This document shows positions 9,301 to 17,265 of a stretch of DNA of 64,000 nucleotides, one piece after another. The DNA comes from Lewinellaceae bacterium. Its GTDB lineage: Bacteria > Bacteroidota > Bacteroidia > Chitinophagales > Saprospiraceae. The notes under the pieces were generated by a model. It was not told the origin of the DNA, ran no database searches, and saw nothing but the letters and a program-made list of their open reading frames with translations. A program made the position numbers and the translations under genes. The stretch covers positions 496,001-560,000 of the forward strand of contig JACJYR010000002.1 of NCBI GenBank assembly GCA_020636005.1, written 5' to 3'. The first letter of the stretch is position 1. Every line of letters begins with the position of its first letter.

Positions 9301-10650
9301 ATCCTTTACATGCTGCCTAATCCAGGTAAGTTTCCCATCGTTGACCTGCCAGAGGATCCCCTTTTCGTCCTCCATAATCTGAATATTGGGCAGCCCTTTG
9401 GGGGAACGGAATACCTGTACCGCTTTTTTTTTCGGCTTATATGGATGGAATTTCCTGCCCAGTGGGTCCAGCTTGTTGATGCCTTCCCGAAAACTGCCCA
9501 ACCAAAACACGCCAGAATTGTCAGCGAGATATTGGGTGAATCCAATGCCTGAAAACACGCCCTCCTTGTTTTCTTTTTCGGAAATATAGGCTGTATATTT
9601 TTTGGTGGTACGATCCAGTTCGTAAAGGACTGCCTTGTTGTTGTGGGTTGACCATTCGAATACCCAAAAGCTCCCGTCCGCACCTTCGTGGACCGGTACT
9701 ATATAATTGTTTTTACCGGAAAACGGGAAATGGACAACCTGGCCAGAAACCGGATTTAATTTCCACATATCCCCTTTGCCAGCTATCCATAGATTGCCTT
9801 GTTTATCCTGGAGGTTCACCCAGGCTGAATCTTCTTTTGAATTGCCCACCGCAGGATAATCGCCTCCAATGAAGGTAAACGAGTTTTTATCAGGATCAAA
9901 ACGGTTGATACCGTTGGCTGTGCCGACCCATATATGTTGGTCTTTATCGCTAAATATATTTAATATCCGGTTGCTGTTGATACCTTTAGGGTTGTTGGAA
10001 GAATATTCGAAATGCAGGAAAGCACCCGTTTTTTGGTCATACTTCAACAAGCCTTTTTCAGTAGTGCCTATCCATATATTGCCGTCCCGATCCTGATAAA
10101 ATGCAGGCTTATAACTGAGCCCCACCTTCATCATCGCCACTTTATTGTTTTCAAAAAACGGATACGCAACTGGATCGCCGCTGAAGAAAGTGATGCGGTT
10201 GGTTTCGAGATCCAGCATGACCAATTGTTCCATGTTATCAACCATCCAAACGTGGTGGGACTGGTCTTCGGCAGCAAACCAAATGGTGTTTTCAATCCCG
10301 ACCGCTTTTTCTTTGAGGTGGGGGTAATACTTCAGCTCATTTTTCCAAACATCAAAAAAATATAGCCCGTTATAAGTCGCCAGCCAAAGGTTTCCGTCTT
10401 TATTTTCGGTGATATTATAAATGCAGCCCTGGGCGAGGTCAAAATTCCCTGTTATATCCGATTGAATTATTTCAAAAGATCGACCATCGTATTTCATTAA
10501 ACCGTTGCAGGTGCCTGCCCATAAAAAACCTTTTTGATCGAGGTGCAAAGAGAAAACACCATTGTCCACCAAGCCGTCTTCCAGGGTGAGGTGCTCAAAT
10601 TTATAGTCTTGTGCGGGGAGGATGGTATTGGAAAAAAAAAGGAAAAACAA
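6361..10650 (-). CDS. Hybrid two-component system sensor/regulator (HTCS)
   Basis: A one-piece sensor kinase, receiver and transcription factor of the kind that controls Sus-type nutrient loci. The periplasmic part (about residues 15-740) has repeated two-component propeller motifs (FLWAGTCNGL, IWIGTTEKGL, IWVGTANGI, LWLGTILQGL), followed by a Y_Y_Y domain (PGNYVFSVKA) and a membrane helix near 845-865. HisKA has THEFRTPLTV near residue 900, and the HATPase has DSGVGI and GTGIGL. The receiver (IIEDNPD, phospho-Asp in SDVMMPEKDG) lies near 1220. An AraC-type HTH ends the protein. The frame as drawn starts at TTG 10650. The native start is doubtful: an ATG at 10667 is out of frame by one base across an A9/T9 run, and an IS element lies immediately upstream. 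It follows SusC and SusD on the same strand, which suggests it regulates them. Confidence 0.93.
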   Translation of the reverse strand: MFFLFFSNTILPAQDYKFEHLTLEDGLVDNGVFSLHLDQKGFLWAGTCNGLMKYDGRSFEIIQSDITGNFDLAQGCIYNITENKDGNLWLATYNGLYFFDVWKNELKYYPHLKEKAVGIENTIWFAAEDQSHHVWMVDNMEQLVMLDLETNRITFFSGDPVAYPFFENNKVAMMKVGLSYKPAFYQDRDGNIWIGTTEKGLLKYDQKTGAFLHFEYSSNNPKGINSNRILNIFSDKDQHIWVGTANGINRFDPDKNSFTFIGGDYPAVGNSKEDSAWVNLQDKQGNLWIAGKGDMWKLNPVSGQVVHFPFSGKNNYIVPVHEGADGSFWVFEWSTHNNKAVLYELDRTTKKYTAYISEKENKEGVFSGIGFTQYLADNSGVFWLGSFREGINKLDPLGRKFHPYKPKKKAVQVFRSPKGLPNIQIMEDEKGILWQVNDGKLTWIRQHVKDRKGDIWMLNNHRPFDTNGKGVTRLETATHTYTDFFDESDRENTACGSTGSALILDRSGNIWIAFWDYFTEAPAGLVKYDPFTSEFTCYQPNPSNPNSLVHEAIADLHEDKNGNIWIALIGVVGETVLQKLDPRTGLFTNYQGFKSTIWEIEEDATGMLWLGTILQGLVKFDPVSGTIIKQYRQGDGLANSSVQDIEIDKENNLWLRTEFGLSKFYPKTETFENFTVEDGLLTNRANGTQLAFQTADGNIFLATPTQTSESDLIFFSPNAVKDNPYPPKLAFTNFKLFNKNLGIGGDSPLKQHISRTDKIRLAYEQNDFTIAFAALHFNRPNENEYAYKLEPIDKGWRNIGTQNNVTLRGLDPGNYVFSVKAANYDGVWNEEGISLKIKVLSPWYRTWWAFLLYALAFGTLLFFLRRYQINRLLERANNERIKELDALKTKLYTNITHEFRTPLTVIMGMADQLDEEAGQPAANLPEKVKERCRFILRNAGNLLRLVNQMLDLSKLDSGKLNIKWEHGDVVIFLQYLSESFLSFAETKNIKLTFYPEIKYLEMDYDREKMQHIVSNLLTNAIKYTPKGGKIVFHVSTLKPNGVSVEALIPEGVEEFLQIKVSDSGVGIPARHLPHIFDRFYQVDDSKAAQAGGTGIGLTLTKELVELMGGNISVTSDEGRGSQFTVQLPIEKRPASQPAGAENLKPALQYFDPAVPAELMGGETKFVDDADHPLLLIIEDNPDVATYIRTCLENQYTVLWSENGQLGIEKAIEAVPDIIISDVMMPEKDGYEVTQFLKNDERTSHIPIILLTAKADTESRITGLERGADAYLAKPFDKKELLVRVEKLIELRRILQARYNGNEAFSFSPSMEVEKTGLPEDKTIEIESAFLKKINAVLEQHLSDAEFEVPDLCKAVQLSQSQLYRKIKALTDRSTSSYIRVYRLHKGRELLQTTDLNISEVAYQVGFTDPAYFSRTFSEEFGVAPNELRK

Positions 10651-10701
10651 ACCAATAAAATAGCCATAGCCCTTAATTGAACTGCGAATTAATAAGTAGT
10701 T

Positions 10702-10720
10702 GTTTGAGATGGTTTGAATT
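10702..10720. repeat. 10-bp phased array, left part split by the IS element
   Basis: AAGTAGTT is followed by GTTTGAGATG and GTTTGAATT. The array continues at 12257 on the other side of the IS. It is the same repeat type as at 58239-58298. Confidence 0.7.
10711..10720. repeat. Target-site duplication, left copy
   Basis: GGTTTGAATT here is identical to 12257-12266 on the other side of the element. A 10-bp duplication fits IS4-family elements. Because the target is itself a 10-bp-period array, part of the match could pre-date the insertion. Confidence 0.7.
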
Positions 10721-10775
10721 CTGTCAATTATCGAAAGTCAGCGCTCATAAAACGCATAAGTTCTTTGACAATGTG
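10721..10775. repeat. IS terminal inverted repeat, left (transposase 3' end)
   Basis: 55 bp starting CTGTCAATTATCGAAAGTCA. It pairs with 12202-12256 with four mismatches, all in bases 24-28 of the repeat. The transposase stop codon (10745-10747) lies inside it. Confidence 0.9.
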
Positions 10776-12144
10776 ATTGCTTCAAATGCCTTGGCCAGGA
10801 AGTACAATTTTTCCAGTCCTATCCAGAGCGACTTTACGCCAGGCGGGCCTTTTGACTTGGAGGCGGTTGCCAACAATTTGACGTATTTGGCAAATTCGCC
10901 TACTCCTGGGCAAGGTTTGCAGGGGTCGATCTTGGCCCTGCCGGTATGGTTGAGAAAGGTGGCCAGCACGAAGAAATCTTTTGCGCTAAAGCCAAAGTCC
11001 TCTATCGGGGCACTGCTCAGCTCGCTGGCACCGTAGCGCAGGTTCAACACCTTCCAGGCCAGCAGGCTGTAAAAGGTGATGGCATTTTCCAGGCTTTGCG
11101 GTTCTTTCAATTGGCTGTCCTCTATGCGGCAGCCTTGTTTGAGCACGTAGTGGAATTCTTCGATGCGCCAACGGCGGATGTAAAAACCAACGATTTGCAA
11201 AGCCTGTTCAAAACTCTCCACCGGCAAAGTGGTGAGCAGGCGCCAGACGACCGGTTTTTTTTGCCATGCCTGCAGGGGGCTGACTTGCTCTACCAGCACC
11301 CCGGACAGGCCGACAGGGTTGCTTTGTTCGGGCTGGTCCCGGCCGGCACGATAGTTCGCCAGGATGGTCACCGCACAGAACTTGACCCGGAAGGTCAGTT
11401 CGTGCCGCTTGCCCTTGTCATCAAATATCTTTGCCTTATAGATATGGAAGGCTGTTTGGGCGGCAAGGGTCGGCCACAATTTCTCGCCACTGGCAAGTTC
11501 CTTGTCCTTGTTGGAGCGTATCAGCAGGTGTACGTTGGCTGCGCTTCGTGCCTGGAACATTTCATAGAAGTCCCCTTCCCGGTCGCATATGTCCACTGCC
11601 GTATGCTGGGGAAAGCCGGCGAAAAAGGCTTGCAAGCTTAGGAACTGTCTCAGCCACCTGTGGGATTCCTTGTCCTCCAAAGGCCAAAGGGACCTGTTCT
11701 GGCCAAAGTATTCCGCCTGGCGGCTCCACATGTCTTGGTCGAAAAGACCCAGTCCGATGCCCTTTGTGTCAAACAGCAAATGGTTGTGAACATAGTACCC
11801 CTTGCGGTGGGCATAGTTCAAGCTGCCTATTTTCCCCGATACACGTTTGCCGGTCAGGTCCAGGTCGGTAGTGTCCTGCACGGCAAGCACCGTCATCGGC
11901 GGGATTGCTGCAAAGTATTCGTTCAGCCGGTCACGCTCTGCTAAAAGCATAGGCTCTGTCTGCACAAAGGAACTTGAAAAAAACCATAGAAGGACTGCAT
12001 CTGTGCATTGTCCTGCGAACTCTGCGGCAAGGATTTGCCGAAGTTGTTGCCCAGTTGGGAAATCATTTCAGGGAAAATGCCATTGATACGGCTGTCCCCG
12101 AAAATGCTGTGTGGGCTAAGTTGGGCGGCATATTCGTCAAACAT
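10745..12144 (-). CDS. IS4-family DDE transposase, two frames joined by a probable -1 frameshift
   Basis: The upstream frame, from ATG 12144, gives 56 residues typical of the Tn5/IS4 N-terminal DNA-binding domain (SIFGDSRING...SLPQSSQDNAQMQSFYGFF). At 11977-11983 the coding strand has seven T, phased as T TTT TTT. A -1 slip there enters the second frame (SSSFVQTEPM...) and gives about 466 residues, close to the 476 of Tn5 transposase. Without the slip the first frame stops at 11941. The catalytic residues are visible: Asp in VLAVQDTTDLD, Asp in VDICDREGD, and Glu in YIRRWRIEEFHYVLK. Either programmed frameshifting or an indel could explain the arrangement; the canonical slippery heptamer favours the former. 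Confidence 0.85.
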
Positions 12145-12201
12145 AGGCTGTGGATTTTTTAGCGTAAAATTATAAATGACCACGACGAAAAAAAAATCAT
12201 T

Positions 12202-12256
12202 CACATTGTCAAAGAACTTATGCGTTTTCTATACGCTGACTTTCGATAATTGACAG
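12202..12256. repeat. IS terminal inverted repeat, right
   Basis: 55 bp ending TCGATAATTGACAG, the partner of 10721-10775. Confidence 0.9.
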
Positions 12257-12286
12257 GGTTTGAATTAGTTTGAAATGGTTTGAAAT
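12257..12286. repeat. 10-bp phased array, right part, including the right target-site copy
   Basis: The units GTTTGAATTA, GTTTGAAATG and GTTTGAAATC continue the array from 10702-10720. Bases 12257-12266 are the second GGTTTGAATT copy. Nothing else is evident to the SusD stop at 12478, apart from an open frame that would join the regulator gene if the IS were removed. Confidence 0.7.
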
Positions 12287-12477
12287 CGAAGATTCACGCC
12301 AGTACATTGCCATAAACAATTGATCATCATAATTTTGAAAAGAATAATTCAAACTCAAGCAACCCAAACTATACTCGGCGCTAAGAGGTTTTGTGCAAAC
12401 AGATTTCCGAAATCTTTGAGATTTCGGAAATCTTCGCCTTGCAAATGCCAAAAGCCTATTTAAACCCGTTATTCGCA

Positions 12478-13809
12478 TCAATAGCAAGGATTTTGAACAA
12501 TGGCACTGTTGGCGTCTATCTCTGAACGGGGGATGGGGAATAGGGCTTTACAGGCTTCCCTGCCTTTGGCCACCACAAATTGCTCTGCCAAGCCCGTCCG
12601 CAACATATCCAGCCACCGGTTGCCACCCTCAAATGCCAGTTCCAATTTCCTTTCTTCCAGGATCAAATCTTTATAATTGGAAGCATCCAGCATCACATCC
12701 GGCAAGCCAGCACGTGTCCGCACCTGGTTGATCAAGGTACTTGCCAAATCATATTTTCCCAATTCAGCCTCTGCTTCCGCTTTCACCAATATAACATCGA
12801 CTAATCGAAGCACATAAGGATGGTCTGATCCTGTCCCGAAATCTTTGTATTTTTTTGTGAAAAAAGAACCGGTTCCATCATTTGCCTCGCCAAACGAAGC
12901 GCCCGCACGGAGGTCGTCTGGAGAGAAAGAGTCCACATATTCCTGGGAAGGAGCAACCTCGTGCCGCCCTCCCGGTTTTTCCCAATAATGATAGGCCAGT
13001 ACGTTTTGATCCGTGGCGCTGAAAGGCAATTGCAAGATTGCTTCGCTGGAAATATTCAGGTTGAATAAATCCGCATAATTGGTTTCCAATTTATAGGCAC
13101 CCGCTGCATCTTCGATGGCAAGGGTGGCTTTGGCGCTGGCCATTTCCCAGTTTTGCAGGGTCAGATATACTTTCGACAGCAGGGCATTGACCGCCGCTTT
13201 GGACACCCTTTTCCGATCGCTGCTGGCCGGCACGCTACTTTCTGCCGCCTGTAAATCCTGCAATATAGCAGCAAATACTTCGCTGGCAGGGACTTTTGGG
13301 ACATTCACTTCCTCCAACTTGTCCAGGGGTTTTGTGATGAGCGGCACCTCTCCAAAAAGGTTGGCCAAATAAAAATAATTCAGGGCACGGATGAACCGGG
13401 CCTCCCCGATCATGCGGTCTTTGTCTGCCTCCAGGCTGGGGTCGTCTGCTTCCGATAATAGTTGGATGATTAAATTGGCACTGTATATTGTCCTGTACAT
13501 TTCAGCCCACATATCGGCCGTAGCACCATCCGGGAGCGTGTTATTTTGATCCACGTCCCGCCAACGGGGGAAAGGGCCAATATGATCGGAAATGTCGGAC
13601 GCCAAATCAACAATAATAAGGGAAGTGCTCCCGTAAAAATCCTGCAGCCTGCTGTACAGGCCGTTCATGGCTATTTTGGCACTGGCAATATCGGTGATCA
13701 ATTCGTCGGAATTAATAGCTTGTTGTGGATCAATATCCAATTTTTCCTTGCAAGCTGACAATATTAGTAATATGCCTGCCCCGATTATGTGTGCTATTCG
13801 ATTTTTCAT
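12478..13809 (-). CDS. SusD/RagB family nutrient-binding outer-membrane lipoprotein
   Basis: 443 residues. The N-terminus has a short hydrophobic stretch and lipobox (LILSAC, Cys at about 19), then DIDPQQAINSDELI, the usual SusD start. The TPR-like helical body (RFIRALNYFYLANLFGEVPLI, KAAVNALLSKVYLTLQNW) and the C-terminal RxGLxxxxxxxxxxxxILEERKLELAFEGGNRWLDM segment are typical. It binds the substrate at the cell surface and caps the SusC pore. It lies 30 bp downstream of the SusC gene, so the two are one transcription unit. No glycoside hydrolase lies next to it, so the ligand cannot be guessed. Confidence 0.95.
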   Translation of the reverse strand: MKNRIAHIIGAGILLILSACKEKLDIDPQQAINSDELITDIASAKIAMNGLYSRLQDFYGSTSLIIVDLASDISDHIGPFPRWRDVDQNNTLPDGATADMWAEMYRTIYSANLIIQLLSEADDPSLEADKDRMIGEARFIRALNYFYLANLFGEVPLITKPLDKLEEVNVPKVPASEVFAAILQDLQAAESSVPASSDRKRVSKAAVNALLSKVYLTLQNWEMASAKATLAIEDAAGAYKLETNYADLFNLNISSEAILQLPFSATDQNVLAYHYWEKPGGRHEVAPSQEYVDSFSPDDLRAGASFGEANDGTGSFFTKKYKDFGTGSDHPYVLRLVDVILVKAEAEAELGKYDLASTLINQVRTRAGLPDVMLDASNYKDLILEERKLELAFEGGNRWLDMLRTGLAEQFVVAKGREACKALFPIPRSEIDANSAIVQNPCY

Positions 13810-13839
13810 TTTTGAGAATTTAAATGAAATATGGGGGAT

Positions 13840-16791
13840 TTAAAAGGTTGCATTTATTCCAAACCTAATCGTCCGGTTCAAACCTTGCGTAAAAAATTCG
13901 GATCCCAAGGCAAGGTTATCGGTGCCCTGGTAATTGAGTTCCGGATCCAGGCCTGAATATTTTGTCCAGGTTATCAGGTTTTCGCCAGCTACATATATCC
14001 TGAGCGACTGGAATTTAATATTCCGTATCAGGTGGGTGGGGAAGCTGTAACTAAGCGTGGCGGACTTTAAGCGGAGATAGGAGCCATCTTCGACAAAGAA
14101 AGAAGAAAATTGGTTGTTTCGGGTGCCATTCGGGCCGCCATGGTCGGCAATGACAGGGATCGTGGTGACGTCCCCTTGTTTTTGCCAACGGTCAAGGACG
14201 GCGGTCGTATTGTTGAAACCCCTTGCCAAGCCGTCTTCGGTAAAGCGTCTGGTATTGTTATAAACTTCGTTGCCCTGTACGAACTGAAAAAAGATGTTCA
14301 ACTCAAAGCCCTTGAAGGACAGCGTATTGGCCATACCTCCAGTAAAATCCGGGTGGGGTGACCCAACGAACTGGTTGTCTTTCTCATTGATGGCCCCGTC
14401 GTTGTTGAGGTCTTCAAAAACCACGTCACCCGTTTCCGGGTCAACATATTTTTCGGCTTTCCAGGTATAAAAATAACCGAGCGGCTGGCCCTCGTCCACC
14501 CGGTTGGTAAACCCGGATCCGGTACTAAAGCCCTGGCCTTCGTACAGTTTCAGCACTTTGTTCTTGTTGTGCGCAAGCTGGAAAAAGGTCGTCCACCTGA
14601 AAGCCCCTTGCATGTTCACCGTGTTGATGCCGATTTCAAAGCCCTTGTTTTCCATTTCCCCGACATTTTGGGGGATGGAGGCAAACCCGCTGCTCTCTGG
14701 CAAGGGGCGATCCAACAGCAGGTCAACGGTGTGTTTGTAATAAATATCCAACGTGAGGCCTACCCGCTGGTTTAAAAAGGCAGCATCCAGCCCAAGGTTG
14801 GACGTCCTGGTTGTTTCCCATTTCAGGTCCGGGTTTGCAATTTGGGAGGGGGACAACCCTGGTTGACCGTCATAATTTGCGCCCCCGTTGGCCAGGCCCC
14901 TGGAAGCAAAATTGCCTATGCCGGCCTGGTTGCCGGTCAGGCCGTAGCTTATCCTCAATTTCAGGTCATCCAGCCAATTGGCGCCTGACAGGAACGGTTC
15001 GTTCGATATCCGCCAGCCAAAGGAGGCCGATGGGAAAAATCCGAAACGGTTGTTTTCCCCGAATTTGGAAGATCCATCCGCCCGGAGGTTGGCGGTGAAC
15101 AAGTATTTTTCCAATAAATTCAACCCCACCCGTGCGTAATAGGACACCAAGGAATTTTCGGTTTCGCTTTGCGAGGCATTCGAGTAAGAGGAGGCCGAAG
15201 CCAAGAACCGGAACTGGGGGCTGGGAAAACCGGAGCCTGCCAGGGCCGTTTCCGTGAGTTTAAAATTTTCGTAATCAAACCCACCCAACATGGAAAACCT
15301 CAGTTTGCCAAAATTATGCTGGTAATCCAGGGTGTTTTGATTGACGAAGCGGTTGGCCTGGGAAGTGTTGAGGCTGCCTGTTCCTTGCGCCCCAGCGCCC
15401 TCCGCCGTAGTGGCGGGGGTATAAAACCTTTCTGAAAAATTCAAATGGTCAACAGCGAAAGAGGATTGGAAAGCAAGCCCGGGCAGAATTTCGTACCTGC
15501 CCCTGAAATTGGCCAGCGTCCTGAAATTTTGTAGGATCAAATCCTTCTCCAACGCACCTGCCACTGGGTTTTCAAAAAACATCCCCTGAAAATTGTATGA
15601 TCCGTCCGGCTTGTAAACCTCCACGTTCGGGGCTTGTGCCAGCGCCATCGTCAGCACACCAAATATGTCGTTATCGCCCGAAACGACGTTCGTTTTGGAT
15701 TTGGTCAGGTTGACGCCCAACCCAAAACTCAGTTTTTCATTGACCTGATGGTCCAGGTTCAGTCGCCCGGAGAGCCGTTGAAAACCTTGGTTCAGGATGA
15801 CGCCCTCCTGGTCGAACCACGACCCGCCCAGGTAGTACTTCGTTTTGTAGTCCCCGCCCGATATGTTCAGGTTGTAATCCATTAAAGCCCCATTCCGGTA
15901 GATCAGATCTTGAAAATCAGTGCTGATGCCGTTCCATACCATACTGTCACCGGTCACTTCGTTCCGAAGTTCGGTGTACATTTTACCGTCCAGCATGTCG
16001 AGTCGTTTTAGTTCGGATTGGACGCCATAAGAGGCATTGAAACTAATGCTGGGTTTACCGGCTGCACCCCTTTTTGTCGTTATCAGGATCACCCCGTTGG
16101 AAGCCCTGGAGCCATATATGGAAGCAGCAGCCGCATCTTTCAATATTTCGATGGATTCGATTTCCTTTGGGTTCAAATCGGTGAGGGCGTTGAAGTTCAT
16201 CCCGCCGTAATATTGCTTGGAAAAATCGCCGGTAATCACGGGGATGCCATCAATCAGGTAAAGTGGCTCGTTCCCGGCATTGATGGAAGAGTTGCCCCGA
16301 ATCCGCAGGGTCATGCCGCCGCCCGGCTGACCAGTGTTGGACGATACAAAGAGCCCTGCCACTTTACCCTGCAATGCGCCATCAATCCCGGCTACGGGGA
16401 CATTGTTAATGTCTTCTTTTTTCACCGTGGAAATAGCCCCCGAAACGTCTACCCTTTTTTGGGTACCATAGCCGGTCACGACCACTTCTGACAGGCCGAT
16501 GAAATCTTCTGTCATGCTTATATTTAGCTCATCTGCACCGGCCAACAAGACTTTCTGGGTGCGATATCCCGTGTAGTTCACCACCAGTTCGGCCACTGTA
16601 TCGGGAATTTCCAGGGCAAATTTGCCATCCGGATCGGTGAAGGTGCCCACACGGTTATTTGGAACGGTTACGGTTGCTCCTACCAAGGGCTCTTGTCTTT
16701 CATTGGTTATTTTGCCGAGGATGGTACGTTGAGAAAGCAAGGGTTGGGTGAATAGGAAAATCAGGACAAGGGTTATAGGTTTTGTTTTCAT
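13840..16791 (-). CDS. SusC/RagA family TonB-dependent outer-membrane transporter
   Basis: The start ATG at 16789-16791 is chosen because it begins a good signal peptide (MKTKPITLVLIFLFTQPLLSQ); the frame is open further upstream without coding character. There follow a carboxypeptidase-regulatory-like domain (ITNERQEPLVGATVTV, about residues 25-100), a TonB-box region, a plug domain (GALQGKVAGLFV, LRIRGNSSINAGNEPLYLIDG, GSRASNGVILITTKRG), and a beta-barrel to the C-terminus (FGINATF). 983 residues is normal. It imports the ligand captured by SusD using TonB energy. The divergent neighbour at 17266 probably shares the upstream region. Confidence 0.96.
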   Translation of the reverse strand: MKTKPITLVLIFLFTQPLLSQRTILGKITNERQEPLVGATVTVPNNRVGTFTDPDGKFALEIPDTVAELVVNYTGYRTQKVLLAGADELNISMTEDFIGLSEVVVTGYGTQKRVDVSGAISTVKKEDINNVPVAGIDGALQGKVAGLFVSSNTGQPGGGMTLRIRGNSSINAGNEPLYLIDGIPVITGDFSKQYYGGMNFNALTDLNPKEIESIEILKDAAAASIYGSRASNGVILITTKRGAAGKPSISFNASYGVQSELKRLDMLDGKMYTELRNEVTGDSMVWNGISTDFQDLIYRNGALMDYNLNISGGDYKTKYYLGGSWFDQEGVILNQGFQRLSGRLNLDHQVNEKLSFGLGVNLTKSKTNVVSGDNDIFGVLTMALAQAPNVEVYKPDGSYNFQGMFFENPVAGALEKDLILQNFRTLANFRGRYEILPGLAFQSSFAVDHLNFSERFYTPATTAEGAGAQGTGSLNTSQANRFVNQNTLDYQHNFGKLRFSMLGGFDYENFKLTETALAGSGFPSPQFRFLASASSYSNASQSETENSLVSYYARVGLNLLEKYLFTANLRADGSSKFGENNRFGFFPSASFGWRISNEPFLSGANWLDDLKLRISYGLTGNQAGIGNFASRGLANGGANYDGQPGLSPSQIANPDLKWETTRTSNLGLDAAFLNQRVGLTLDIYYKHTVDLLLDRPLPESSGFASIPQNVGEMENKGFEIGINTVNMQGAFRWTTFFQLAHNKNKVLKLYEGQGFSTGSGFTNRVDEGQPLGYFYTWKAEKYVDPETGDVVFEDLNNDGAINEKDNQFVGSPHPDFTGGMANTLSFKGFELNIFFQFVQGNEVYNNTRRFTEDGLARGFNNTTAVLDRWQKQGDVTTIPVIADHGGPNGTRNNQFSSFFVEDGSYLRLKSATLSYSFPTHLIRNIKFQSLRIYVAGENLITWTKYSGLDPELNYQGTDNLALGSEFFTQGLNRTIRFGINATF

Positions 16792-17265
16792 TTTTATTTG
16801 TCTTAAAGGTAATCGTTCGGCTTGCTCACCTAAATAATAACTCAAAGAAATAAACCAGAGGAAACTAGCGTGATGGGTTGCCAGGATAGAAGAACAAGGT
16901 AGGTAAAGATTTTTCGGATTAGCAATAATTCCCACAAAAATTTTGGGAAACTCCTCATAAGTATGGTCGCATCGGAAATGCATAAAGTTGTACTGTGCCA
17001 ATGCGTTGACGCATCAAAACTTGTCCACCCCTGTCCAACCATTATACCTTTCACCAGATTTCCTCCCGCTTCAGTCAACAAATGCAATAGGTACAACCCA
17101 TACGAAAGTGGATGGATCGGAGGGCGGCAGCGTAAAGCAGCCTTTTGGGCACCTAAGCCAGGCAGTAGATGCATTCATTTGGAAATGTTGCTGGCCATTT
17201 TCCAAAATCTTCCCTACTTTTCAACCTTATTTTGCAAAACCATTTTGGAAAACAAACTATGTGAC

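Larger units (their letters stand above)
10721..12256 (-). mobile_element. IS4-family insertion sequence, complete, 1536 bp
   Basis: It has terminal inverted repeats of 55 bp (10721-10775 and 12202-12256, 51 of 55 matching), 10-bp direct flanking repeats, and one transposase gene read in two overlapping frames. The transposase carries the Y-x2-R-x3-E-x6-K signature of the IS4 family. The element sits inside a 10-bp repeat array directly upstream of the hybrid regulator gene and separates it from the SusD gene. Confidence 0.92.

Noticed and set aside
12218..12487. 89-codon minus-strand open frame running into the IS element
   Set aside because: Its product is not protein-like and part of it is the 10-bp array. 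It matters only because it is in phase with the regulator gene when the IS is removed.
16792..17001. 70 extra residues at the SusC N-terminus
   Set aside because: The open frame continues to 17001, but the segment has no signal peptide or homologous look; the ATG at 16791 gives a standard signal.
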